A DNA stretch of 64,000 nucleotides from the NCBI GenBank assembly GCA_050084515.1, contig CM114273.1:41478001-41542000 (forward strand), given 5' to 3'. The notes under the pieces are model-generated. The model worked only from the letters and a program-made list of their open reading frames with translations, searched no databases and was not told the DNA's origin. This stretch comes from Blasia pusilla (taxonomy: Eukaryota > Marchantiophyta > Marchantiopsida > Blasiales). This document shows positions 13,069-22,960 of this stretch, one piece after another (position 1 is the first letter of the stretch; each line of letters begins with the position of its first letter). The position numbers and the translations under genes are program-made.

Positions 13069-13961
13069 TCAAGAGGTTAAGGAAGACCTGCTCAAGCCAT
13101 GGGTAACTTGAAAGAGCAAGTTTCCCCTTCGTTTCGGTTTATTTGGAGCCATAGAGGGAGACACTCTCATATAGTGTGAGTGCTGACCAAACAACATGTT
13201 TGTGCGGAGCTTCCAAGTGTCAACCAAGAAACTCTTCACCACACCATCTACTTTACCTGATTGGGATCCCCAATAGACATTACTTACCAGTGCAACAACT
13301 TTGGGCAATGAATCAAGCCTAGTGAACGTGTTGAACAATTCTGGTGCTACCAGCTTAGCAATATCAGCATATGCTCTTGCTCTGTGAGTTGTGAATTTTG
13401 CGCAGGAGACCAAGTAATGACTAGAGGTTTCATCCCCATCGTCACACAAGGCGCAAGAGTTTAGTTGTGTTCCCATCCTGCTTTTCTTATGGTTCAAGGG
13501 GATTGCTCCCGTTCTGAACTTGAACTTGAGCCGGGTTCCCAAGCAAGGGGTTCCCTCTGCAAAGAGTTCTTCAGTTCTGCCTTCTGGGGATATACCGTCA
13601 AGAGAGAGAGGTCAGACATTTTCATGGCTTCCTCCATGCTGTTCTGCTGTGAGCGTTTGCCCAATGCTTTGGTTATGGTATCCACGAATGCTTTCTCATC
13701 TTACTCCCACATTTCAGGCCTTGCTGGGAGCTTGGAAGCTTGCACAATCTCTTGAACCTTTTTCGTCCAAGATTTGGCCTGCTTTATGGGTCTTCTTTGG
13801 GTCCAGGTTTTCCCCATCACCTCTTTAGGATAGCGATGGGAGTCCATTGTCTCCAACTGCCTCCGCCATTTCAACTTGGCAATGTCACGTCTATCCTCCA
13901 AGGGTTCCACAACTAGTTCTGATCTCACACCAACTCGGGCTGTTCGTGATGAGGTTGACAT
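13069..13961 (-). pseudogene. LINE reverse-transcriptase 3' fragment
   Basis: Three overlapping minus-strand frames (13961-13701, 13685-13494, 13542-13069) together read like the C-terminal end of a plant LINE polyprotein. The last frame has FRTGAIPLNHKKSRMG followed by CALCDDGDETSSHYLVSC. This is the C-x2-C-x8-H-x4-C pattern of the zinc-binding region after reverse transcriptase in plant LINEs (zf-RVT type): the family rule is a short run, CxLC, acidic, then HxxxxC. RT motifs themselves are absent, so this is a 5'-truncated copy, usual for LINEs. Two frameshifts break it. A poly(A) tail was not identified at its 3' side (below 13069). Confidence 0.6.
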
Positions 13962-13989
13962 TATATCCCAAAATGGGGGCTGGTATTTT

Positions 13990-14050
13990 GGCAGGAGAGA
14001 GGAAGAGAGGAGAGGAAGAGAGGAAGAGAGGAGAGTCTCTCAAAAAAAAA
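13990..14050. repeat. Purine-rich GAGAGGAA simple repeat
   Basis: A run built of AGAGAGGAAG units, followed by nine A. Low-complexity DNA with all purines on the plus strand; short ORFs across it are meaningless. Confidence 0.8.
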
Positions 14051-14671
14051 AGGGGCCAAATCCGCCTCCTCTCTTAAATTTTTTTTGACATATTTGAAAT
14101 TTTTGTTTGCTTTCAAATTCATGAAATCTTTAGAAGAGAGTAGGTAGTGGTCCACATTCGGGCCTACAGAAACCTCCTTTTTCCAGGGGAAAAAAAACAA
14201 GTAGACATCATAAGACCACTACACAATTTTTTCCATCACTCTCCATGTGAGCCTAAGTTTCTTCATATTGCCTGTCTTAGTCTACAGTAAGGTGTGCCCA
14301 GGGGTATTTTTGTTGGAGGACCATTGGCAAATATTTTGACCAGAAGTAGCAATCTCATCTCAATGAAAGGTTCAAATAAAGACCAACTTTGTGAAATGTG
14401 AACACAGGAGATGATAATTGAACCAAAATATTGTTAGCTATCTGGAGTAAAGAGGAATTGATGTCCCTTCATTGAGATCCTAAATGTGAGAAACCGAGAA
14501 GCTGCACCCCTCCCAATCCGTCGGAATTTACAGGTTGCAACTCTTACAACCCGTTGGAATCAGATGGCCTGCACCCCTTGCAAGCAAGCTCACCATAGCA
14601 AAGGAAATATTTGGAGAAGTGATTCCATTCCACCCTGCACCCACCAAAATCCAACTCGTTGGGAATCCGAA

Positions 14672-15103
14672 ATGGCAATCTGACAAGTAGTAGGAATCCT
14701 GCACGTCTTAGAGAAGAAAATAAGCCTATGAATGGTTTGATGATACTAGGGGAACGAGCCAAAAGTGAAGAAGCCCGCCACAATGCCTCAGAATTTGGTC
14801 TTATAGGGAAAGAGTCCGATCACTCAAGCACCCAACATGTCGGAATCCGACAACTTGCCCGGAAATGGTTAAAAAGTTGCAGTGGTCAAAGAGTGAAAAG
14901 TTGCAACCCGTCGGAATCAAACGGGTTGCAAAATAAGCATTCTAAGTAGCTAGACGAACACAATCGATAAGTCCAAAAAAATATTCAGCAAACTTTTACA
15001 AACACCATTATCATTTGAAAAATCTTGTCCTTTATTACATCCGAAGGAAGATTGGAAATGTACATTTGATCTAGTCTATGATTTCTTCAGCCTCATCATC
15101 TAC
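14672..15103 (-). repeat. Segmental duplication, copy 1 (3' flank of methyltransferase gene)
   Basis: About 430 bp closely resembling 15352-15782 in the same orientation, with shared landmarks such as AAACTTTTACAAACACCAT, CTTGTCCTTTATTACATCC and CGTCTTAGAGAAGA. Copy 2 abuts the C-terminal exon of the methyltransferase gene, so the 3' end of that gene has been duplicated in tandem, with about 250 bp of other sequence between copies. The spacer 15104-15351 has no recognised coding. Confidence 0.8.
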
Positions 15104-15351
15104 AAATTTACTCCTAACTCTCCTAGATTCCTGTACAAAAGGAATTTCCTGGGATACAAGTGGCTCCTCTGGCCGATTGGGATCGAAAATGTTGGCGAAT
15201 TCAAGAGCCTTGGCACCCCCCTAGGTACACCATAACGGTCCTATGTAACCTGATTTGAGTCGCACCGCCTTCCTTGGCAATAAATCTTGTACGCGCTGCA
15301 AGGTGATACCCATCCAGTATCAATATGTGCTCCGTCCTTGGAGACACCATC

Positions 15352-15782
15352 ATGGCAATCCGACAGGTAGTAGGAATCCAACACGTCTTAGAGAAGAGAG
15401 GAAGCCTAAGACTTGTTTGACGAAACTAGGGGACGGTGCCAATGTGAAGAAGCCCGCCAGAATGCCTGTAAAGTTGGACTAATAGGGAAAGAGTTCGATC
15501 ACTCACGTAGCCAACCTATCAGAATCCGACAGGTTTCTTAGAAGTGGTTAAAAAGGTGCAGTGGTCAAAAAATGAAAAGTTGCAACCCGTGGCAATCTGA
15601 CAGGTTGCAATATGAACTGTCGTAGTACATAGACGATCACAATCGACAAGACAAAAAAAGATATTAAGCAAACTTTTACAAACACCATCATCGTTTGAAA
15701 AAATCTTGTCCTTTATTACATCCGAAGGAAGCTCGGAATTGTACATTTGATCTATTCTATGAATTCTTGTGCCTCGTCATCA
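15352..15782 (-). repeat. Segmental duplication, copy 2
   Basis: Partner of 14672-15103, with scattered substitutions and small indels. It lies directly downstream of the last coding exon of the minus-strand gene and contains one palindrome copy at 15582. Confidence 0.8.
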
Positions 15783-15838
15783 AATAAATCCCTACTCCAA
15801 AACGCTGCAGTCAAGCTGGGTCCTTGAGTTCTTTGAAC

Positions 15839-16350
15839 TCACTCATCATCGTCCGAGAGCTCTTCCAGAATTACTGTCGGCCTTGCCCTCCCGATTTTTG
15901 GAATCATGGGAAGTGACAATGGTGTCACTAGCAATGGGGGTCTGGAACCGGAGCTCTCGGTTTTGGTGGAGAGTTGTACGCCCCAACTAGCATGTTGTAA
16001 TCTGCCTTTGCCTCTTTGCAAAGGTCAAACAATTCATGCCTTCCCTCAAGGCAGAGAATGTTCCTGCCACTCTGCCGAGCGCCTCTGATACTCGCCCTTG
16101 AAAGGCCCACTAAGTCGAACACCAAGTCACCCGGCCTTGAGCAGAGCTCGATGAGCGTTTGCATCAGCGCTGGTGACTTTTCCCTTCCTCCAAGTAAGGG
16201 GGTACCATTTTGCATGTAAATTCCCGGGGGGAAATTGTATAAACTATCTAAGCTGTACCCATCGGAGCATGGATCCAGTGGATCGAGGATCTGAAACACT
16301 TGGAAGTTATGCTCGGGCCTTACAAAACAGTAGACAAAGGAGTGGTCCAT
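15839..16350 (-). pseudogene. N6/N4 DNA methyltransferase-like gene, C-terminal exon (SAM motif)
   Basis: The exon starts after a clean 3' splice site (TGCTTCTTTACAG, ending at 16351). It contains REKSPALMQTLIELCSRPGD followed by LVFDLVGLSRASIRGARQSGRN and CLEGRHELFD. This layout, with a Lys/Pro-type loop, a helix, then hydrophobic-D-x-x-x-G-x-S and a Gly-Arg...E segment, is that of the C-terminal half of beta-class amino-methyltransferases (N6_N4_Mtase), where the SAM motif follows the catalytic motif. The usual DPFxGxG reads DLVGLSR, so binding may be impaired. The frame ends at a stop near 15928, or shifts to a second frame ending EELSDDDE at 15839. It is the 3' end of the split gene running from about 20686. 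Confidence 0.5.
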
Positions 16351-16353
16351 CTG

Positions 16354-16830
16354 TAAAGAAGCAGGTTGGAAACAATGTCAGCAACAAGAAAGAGCTAATT
16401 TCAGTATGCAACAACAAGAAAGGTCTACTATCAGTATAGTGACATAATGTGCAACTCGTCCCCAAAGAACTTTGCTTAACCCCAGAGAACTTAGTTATAG
16501 TCCTTACATTGGAGCAACCTGTCGGAGTCCGACGGGTTATTTTACAAGTGTTAGTGATTTTTTTTGCCATGAGCAACCCGTCGGAAGGCGACTTGTTGCT
16601 GGCTTAGAGCAGCCCACGGTTGGCTAAGAGCAACTCGTCACTTTCAGACGGGTTGCATCATTCCACAATCACAAGGAAAAGCATAAGCACTTGCAACTCG
16701 TCAGGTTCCGACGGGTTGCATTCATCCAATGGAGACTTGCGGTAAATTTGCAACCCGTCGCTTTCAGACGGATTGCACCACCAAAGTCTCCAACTCAGAA
16801 AATCCCACGGGTTGCATGTAGAGATGCAAC
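16354..16830 (-). other. Intron with palindrome copies
   Basis: Between the motif IV-containing exon and the SAM-motif exon of the methyltransferase-like gene. The acceptor is clear at 16351-16353; the donor was not fixed and lies around 16.83 kb. The intron is crowded with copies of the CCGTCGG palindrome. Confidence 0.5.
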
Positions 16831-18919
16831 CCGTCGGAGCAAGACAATTGTATATGGATTTAGAGCCCTTATCCGGATTTGTCTCGTTGCCGATCGGAGT
16901 GGGTACTCGTTCTTGATGACCCACGATTGCGCCATCCTCCACTTCGGCGACCTCTTCACGCACTGAAAGTTGAAAAGCTCGTCCTCACTCCCTCCAGTCA
17001 AGACCAAGAAAAAGCCCCTGTCATTGAGATAAGTGTATGCAAAGGAAAATAGGAGAGCGATTTGGTCATAAGAAAGAGGGACATTCCAGTTTGGGACACC
17101 GTCGGACGGATTTTCGTCCCACAAGCGCAACCCCGAGGGCAAATCAGCGTCAAGGAGATCCACCACCACCTCCTTGACCTCCCCATGGACCATCCAAGGA
17201 GCGTGCCCATTTCGTTGAAGCTTTCGTCCCAGCGTTGTCAATTTGTTGATGGCGAGTGTCGATGCTTGGGAACTGAAACTTTGCAGCTCATCTAGAAGAT
17301 TCGTGCAGTAAATGATGACGCTTGTCTGGGTCGTTGTTTCTCTATGTCTTCCCAAGGATGATGGAGTGTGTTCCACATCCTGGTCTGCTCCCTGGGACAA
17401 ACCTGGCGCCTTTCGCTTCTGCTTCTCCCGAGTCAATGGTCGGCTTGTTGGGGCCTCTATTACCTCAGACTCTGGTGGAGTTTTTTTTGGCGGAGGACTT
17501 GGTCCGACCCTCTCTCCCCGCTCGCTCGGACGATTCCGCCTCTTGCATTGAATTCTCACCCTCTTTTTGGGAAGACTCGGCCTCGGAATTCTTTGATCCC
17601 CTTGCCTTGGCTTTGAGACGCGCTGTAGATTTGTCCTTGGCGGTGACAACCTTGAACACCAACTCCGCTGTCTTGAGGGCTTGGTCCTCCGCATCTCCTT
17701 CGAAAAAGTCTTCAGGCTGCACGAAATTTGGGATGGCATCCCTACTTGCGGCCACTGCATCATATACCCGTCAAAGATTATTATCGGTGATGTCCTCGGG
17801 GTCGTTGAAGTCCAGCCAGATGGGGAAATTCTCCACCTCCCAGTCGGACATGCTTTGAGCCATCTCCATATCGTACATGGAAAATGTCTCTCCATTAGGC
17901 GGAGAAGCCCATAATTTGCAGGCTGCCGGTATTTTTTGCCACGTACCTCCATTCTTACAATGGACAAGGTACCGGAACACCATGCGTTGGGCAGCTCTTA
18001 GTCGAAATGCATCGGCCGCTTGCTCTTGAAGATCCCGCTTTTTCTTTGCGAAATCCCTTTTCTTTGCCTCTATTTCTTCATCAAGGTCTGCCTGAGGGAG
18101 GATGTGATCCTTGAACATCGTCCTGAAGCCTGGGTTTTTCATGGGCTTGTTCTGGATGTCATCCAGCCAAAGTTTGAAATCTTTAGCGCTCTCCAGGTTT
18201 TCTTCCTCCGGAATTGGCTCTATTTTTTTCAGCTCCGCTTGGAGACCCACGAGCATGGACTTCTCGAGAAGCCGCAACGCGTCCGAGAATGACCATTCAC
18301 AGAGCCAGTGGGAGATCACTGGATCAGAGACACCCGGAGGATGGTGTGCCGCCCTCTTTTGGGCCTCTGTGCCCTCGAGACTGATTTTTATCAATCGGAT
18401 TCTCCTAAATTCCAAAATTCCAGACAAGGAAAATCTCTGGACGCGGTCGAGAGACACTTTCTCCCCAATCCGACCTTGCGGATCTTCATCCCTCTTCCGT
18501 TGGTGCTTGATTACCGCCTTCAGCTCCTTGTAGAAATCGGGGCCTAGTTCGGGGTTGAGAATGGCGATGTAGCGCTGCATCTTGCTTGCAGTGTACTTCG
18601 TAGATGCAGTTATTGCAGCTTGGATGAACTTAGCACGCTTGGACACAGACACGTTCTCCCTCCGCTCCCGCTCCAATGAAGCGCTCTTCTTGGCGGCATG
18701 TATCTTCGACCAACAAAGGATTGTCACGGCTGCATCTTGGGAAATAAATTTTTTTCCCAAGTCTTTTTTTTTTTTATTTGAGCCCCCTTCGCCAGCATCT
18801 CATTTACAAGGGCGTCGCCCAAGAACCCCTTGTACTCTATCGGGTGCGTCGTTAGCACTTTCTTCACCCGATCGCAATTGTGGATCCAGTGGTGGGTGAC
18901 ATTCCCCTCGGATACAATC
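16831..18919 (-). pseudogene. Methyltransferase-like gene, middle exons with degenerate motif IV
   Basis: The exon begins after GTGTAG at 18920. The reading runs VSEGNVTHHWIHNCDRVKKV, meets a run of 12 T at 18764-18775 (A on the coding strand) that changes the frame, and continues through a long charged region (18760-17771) rich in Lys/Glu and likely coiled. A TGA at about 17771 is followed in the same frame by an acidic low-complexity linker to 17465. A second frame then carries GEVKEVVVDLLDADLPSG, LWDENPSDGVPNWNVPLS and AYTYLNDRGFFLVLTGG. The block D-x-N-P-S...NWNVPLS, a helix and LNDRGFFLV fits catalytic motif IV (DPPY/W) of beta-class N6/N4 methyltransferases, with DPP eroded to ENP. Two frameshifts and one stop show decay. 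Confidence 0.45.
18764..18775. other. T12 homopolymer at a frame change
   Basis: Twelve T on the plus strand (A12 in the coding direction) exactly where the frame of the minus-strand gene switches. A single-base length change here would join the upstream exon to the long downstream frame. Confidence 0.7.
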
Positions 18920-19519
18920 CTACACATCCAAACACAATATAAGAATTTTTGCAAGCTACATGGGTTCCTGCAACCGGTTGGACTCCGACAAGTCGTCACA
19001 CCTCACGGTCGGAATGGTAGCTACGAGCTAGATATTGCAACCCAGGGGAGTCCGACGGATTGCATTCAGATTTGTGATTGACTGGTTACAACCCGTCGGA
19101 CTCCGGCGGGTTGTCAGGTAATTTGTATTCAGAGAGTGGTCTCCGCGGAAAAAGTGAACAGATCAACCGTCGGAGTTCGACAGGTTGCGCAATTTCAAGT
19201 TAAGTTGCAATTTGATGCCAAAAATCAAGCTCCCCTACTCCGATCATCTACCCGTGCCGGCGAATGCAATTTGCCAGAGTCCGACAAGTTTCTTTCGGCC
19301 AAAAACATCCTAAAAATAGCGGCCAATCAAGCAACTCGTCGGACTCTGACGAGTTGCTTTTGGCCAAAAACATCCTAAAAACAGCGGCCAGTCAAGTAAC
19401 TCGTCGGACTTTGACGAGTTGCTTTAAGGCATCCGATGTTTTGTTACCACTAGTTAAACAACTCGTCAGAGTCCGATGGTTTGGAGCAATCAAAATAAAG
19501 GAAGAGGAAAGTTACGTGT

Positions 19520-20686
19520 TTACGGCATGCATGCCATTTCCACCATGGCCATGCGATGAGGGTATGGATGTAGCACGACTTCCTTCACCCAGAAATGCGC
19601 CTCCAATGAGTTTTGGTGCTCCTCTGCAAATTGGGTCCACGCCATGAACCTGTGGTTTCCATCCCAAATGAAGAAATAGAGGTTCCGCATCCAGCTGAAT
19701 TCCGTCCCCTCAATCGCTCTTCTGAATTCCTGATCTACCATCCTCCAGAATGTGTCAAGCGCTTCCAAGTCCTCCTCCGTCACCAGCGCTTGGGTTCCAT
19801 GTTCATCGTAAGGCTGAACATAGAGCGGAGGGAAGCTGTCAACGTAGGATGCTGTCGCTGCCGATTGTTTTAGCTTTGCAATATCCTCGTTAGACTGAAT
19901 GTCGCGGACGTACTCCATTGTCCGCAATTGGCAAAGTGGAATTCTCGGGGCGTTCTGGCCCTCCATCACTACCATCTGCTTTACCACCTGTCACAACGGG
20001 GACAAGGTCAATAAACTACACTAAATTGCCAATGAATTGCAACATGGGCCTTCACATAACTTAAAGAACAAAGATCGTATCTTACCCGCTCGAAGATTGT
20101 GTCGATGTCTTGGCCCGCCAACTGCTCTGGGATAGCAGCTGGAAAGTCCACTGGAAACTTATCGATCCGATAGAGGTCGATTTCTTCTGCCAGGCTAAGA
20201 GATGAGGAAGACCGCTCTCTTGCTTCTTCAGAGATGTCCACCATCTCCACGCTGGCGGTCCTCATGACCTCATCGTCCGTCACTTGAACTTTGGCTGTTT
20301 CCTCAGCCAATTTTATATTGATTGTGTCCCCGGACTTCATCGGGGACATTGCCTGCATCTCAACACTTTCAGTTGGACGGGCCGGTCTTTCTTCAATAGC
20401 AATCGCTTTTTCCCTTCGAGCTTTTGCCAATTCTGCTCTCCTCACCGATGCGTCCAGACGCTTCTTTTCACGCTTCTCCTCGGCGATCCTTTTCTTCAAG
20501 GCTTGCGACGCCTCAGCCTCAGCGTTCTATTTTTCAAGCGCCTCCTTAACACGTTTTGCAAGAAGCTCTTGCATGTGCATCTCCGCTTCCCTTTCGCGCT
20601 CCTCGATCTCTTGCTGCCTTATCTCATTGGCCAAACTTGAATGGAGAGAAGTTTTGTTGTCATTGAATACCGGGAAGTTGTAGCCT
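19520..20686 (-). pseudogene. Coiled coil plus ParB-like domain, N-terminal exons of methyltransferase-like gene
   Basis: The first visible exon (about 20686-20086) encodes EEREREAEMHMQELL and KREKKRLDASVRRAELAKAR, a strong coiled coil, with one TAG near 20527. It ends at donor CGG|GTAAGA. A 98-bp intron (19988-20085) leads to an exon encoding RIPLCQLRTMEYVRDIQSNE, FPPLYVQP, FFIWDGNHRFMAW and HFWVKEVVLHP, ending at a stop near 19520. A short conserved start (IPLxxL), a helix, PLYV, then a strand and DGNHR, then a short strand is the ParB/sulfiredoxin-like nuclease fold. In bacteria and phages ParB-like domains are often fused in front of N6/N4 DNA methyltransferases, the order seen here across exons. 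The true N terminus is not found; homology seems cut near 20.69 kb. Confidence 0.45.
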
Positions 20687-20687
20687 T

Positions 20688-21262
20688 GTGCATCATGGAG
20701 AGAGAAGTCTTAGGAATGTAACATCCTTCATGTCTCTGGATGGCATCAGAGTGATGGCGGATGTTTTGTTCCAACCAATGGTTCAAAATGACTCAGGGTA
20801 CTTTTTGTCCAGATTAAGGAGCCTTCCTTTTAAAGTGAAGGTCAAGATCTTTACCATGAGGAGGCCTACTAGTCTCTTGGACTGTATGATTGCCCTCCCA
20901 GAATCTGCAAGGGCAAACATTTGTTACTTTCATGCTTACTTTGACTGTTATTGGACCCCAAATAGGCAACAAAGGCAGACTAAGAATTGGTTATTCCGCT
21001 TAGAAGATCGCCACATGTATGTGCGATTTGTAGACATTGTTATGTGGAGGGAGGATAGAGGAGCACTATTAGCATGGCTAATGCTTGGGGTCACCGGCAA
21101 AGTCACTCTTTATATCTGTCATGATGCAGGGGGATTCTCCCAGGGGAGGATCATCCCATTGTTAGGAAGGCACGAGCCATCATTGATTATGCACTTTCTA
21201 GTGGTGGCCACACGGTAGAGGTTATCTATACTATTATGGGAGAGTCCTATCTCGCTGCGTAA
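20688..21262 (+). pseudogene. Unknown ORF with one frameshift
   Basis: Not recognised. The first frame contains DCMIALPESARANICYFHAY and RHMYVRFVDIVMWREDRGAL. Near 21120 the reading passes into another frame, GILPGEDHPIVRKARAIIDY followed by GGHTVEVIYTIMGESYLAA and TAA at 21262. The second part has an ordinary soluble-protein look, so the frameshift is probably real decay. It lies head to head with the ParB/methyltransferase gene. No function is proposed. Confidence 0.35.
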
Positions 21263-21632
21263 ACACCTCTCCAACTACCACGTGGCACTTCAAGCGAACG
21301 AGGGTGTTCTGTACTTACGTCTGACGTAATCTGTTTTAGGGTTTTCTTCATAGCCGCCCTAGCCTCATGTAACAGTTTTCCTAACGAACGTGAATTTTTG
21401 GCGCGTCTGAATCATACCTAGCACGTGCGACTAATTTAGGGTTTTATTTTTGGCCGCAACTTTTGTGTCAATTTTCTGTCCTTTCCAGTTTCGATCCTTC
21501 AAACCACCGTCGTCTGATGAGATTGGCTTCTTATTTCTCGAGTAGTGAGTGCGAGGGTTCTGATTCAAACTTGACCTTATTTATTCCCTCTTACAAATTA
21601 CAGTACCCATTTTTCTCACGAACAGTTGTTGA

Positions 21633-22083
21633 GGTAAAGTGGACTCATTCATTCACTGTCATTCATTCTCGCTGAACTTCATTTATTGCTAGATAGAGTA
21701 GGATATGTCTCTGCTTTACGAGCTTTATGAACTAAAATACTGAGCTCTATGTAGTTGCGGATGAACATAGCATGCTCAGTTTGCCCCAAATAAGCGGCCC
21801 TTGATGTGATCTCAAGATAAGCTCGCGCGTTCTTGACGTCCCCTACCCTGGTAAAGTGAACTCAGTCATTTACCAAGCTCTACTGTCATTCATACATGCT
21901 GAACTTCATTTATTGCTAGATAGAGTAAGACATGTCTCTGCTGTCCAAGTCTACATTGCTTCGAGCTAAACTAAAATATTGAGCTCGGTGTTGTTGCGGA
22001 TAACATAGCAGGCTCGGTTTGCCCCTATTAAGCGGCCCTTGATGTGATCTCCTAATCAGCTCCCGCGTTCTTGACATCCCCTA
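21633..22083 (+). repeat. Tandem duplication, two ~220-bp units
   Basis: Units at about 21633-21848 and 21849-22083 share GAACTTCATTTATTGCTAGA, AAGCGGCCCTTGATGTGATC and GCGTTCTTGAC.TCCCCTAC in the same order. They differ by substitutions and small indels, so the duplication is not recent. No coding potential. Confidence 0.8.
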
Positions 22084-22199
22084 CAACAACAACTTTAACG
22101 ACTTCTCGAGAGCTCCTACACATTCGACGTTCGCTCCATCACCTCCAGAGCTCCTCACATTTTGGGCAGCTTCCGACATCTGCAACATCCGAAGCAGCA

Positions 22200-22724
22200 A
22201 TGGAGCAGAACGAAAACTACCTAGAGATGGCAACAAGAATCATAGCGAAGAAGTCAACACAAGGGAGAGGAAAGAGTGTGTCCAAGGTAACGAGCTCGAA
22301 AAAACATTACGGTGTAAAGTCACCAGATCTCGAAGCATTGGAGAGTACAAAATGGTCTCCAATAAGTCATGGGGACTGTATGCGCTTGAGCAAATGGAAC
22401 AAGTTGCACTGTGATGGTCCCACTTGGGGAGAGCCGATAACCCCCGTGCATGCTCCGGGATTTGAGTATGCAATAAAGGACTCCATGCCCGCTGCAGTCC
22501 TCCCTACGGATTCCGACAAAGGGTACGATCCGAAGCCAGTTGGAGGAGAGGGAATAGATGTTGTAGAGGAGGAAAGGACTCCTCCCTATCACATAAGGAG
22601 GCCCGGCATAGAAAGGGAACATACCGAGCAGGGAGCCTCTGCTAAGAAGCGGAGAATGACCCCGCACACTAACCGAAATCAGCAAAGCTCACCATCCAAG
22701 GGAAGGTCCGCGGTAACTCCATAG
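22200..22724 (+). CDS. Hypothetical protein, 174 aa, basic and low complexity
   Basis: An uninterrupted frame beginning at ATG 22200 (MEQNENYLEMATRIIAKK). Not recognised. It has Lys/Ser-rich segments, a middle part with SPISHGDCMRLSKWNKLHC, and a C terminus KKRRMTPHTNRNQQ resembling a nuclear localisation signal. It is longer than chance would favour, but codon use and homology cannot be checked here. It may be a second exon of a transposon gene or spurious. Confidence 0.3.
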   Translation: MEQNENYLEMATRIIAKKSTQGRGKSVSKVTSSKKHYGVKSPDLEALESTKWSPISHGDCMRLSKWNKLHCDGPTWGEPITPVHAPGFEYAIKDSMPAAVLPTDSDKGYDPKPVGGEGIDVVEEERTPPYHIRRPGIEREHTEQGASAKKRRMTPHTNRNQQSSPSKGRSAVTP

Positions 22725-22960
22725 TGCACAAAGAAATCCCCACGTAAAGGGCAGAAGGGGAAAGAAGTTGTAGTGAATATTCAGATCCATATATGAATTT
22801 GGGATCTAGGAGAGGGTGAGTATGCCGATCAGGAGTAGAGTAAATCAAAAAGTCATGTACTGCTTACTTTGAAATGAAAGCGACATAAAAGTTTTTTGAA
22901 TGTCTCTACCAACCCCTCTTTCAGTATTCAACTTGAGTACTAACTCCACCCATTTTGCCC

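Larger units (their letters stand above)
14548..19487. repeat. Dispersed ~27-bp palindrome family, about 18 copies
   Basis: Copies follow GCAACCCGTCGGA-n-TCCGACGGGTTGC with variation. They are seen near 14548, 14901, 15582, 16510, 16574, 16630, 16695, 16751, 16800 (two half-sites), 18970, 19038, 19086, 19170, 19266, 19332, 19397 and 19460. They sit in the introns and 3' flank of the minus-strand ParB/methyltransferase gene and not in its exons. Both arms are often conserved together, for instance ACTCGTCGGACTCTGACGAGT at 19332. I saw no copy elsewhere in the window. Confidence 0.85.

Noticed and set aside
16795-17967. Single 390-residue ORF taken as one protein
   Set aside because: Only its C-terminal third carries conserved blocks; the first part is an out-of-frame reading of the charged linker.
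14548-19487. CRISPR-like array
   Set aside because: Spacing is irregular, units are palindromes interrupted by exons, and the DNA is eukaryotic with introns.
20284-20683. Plus-strand ORFs rich in Leu/Ser
   Set aside because: Antisense shadows of the coiled-coil exon on the minus strand; composition is what reversed Glu/Lys codons give.
15839-20686. Bacterial contamination carrying a ParB-methyltransferase gene
   Set aside because: GT-AG introns, low-complexity linkers and flanking plant transposons in the same contig argue for a nuclear locus.
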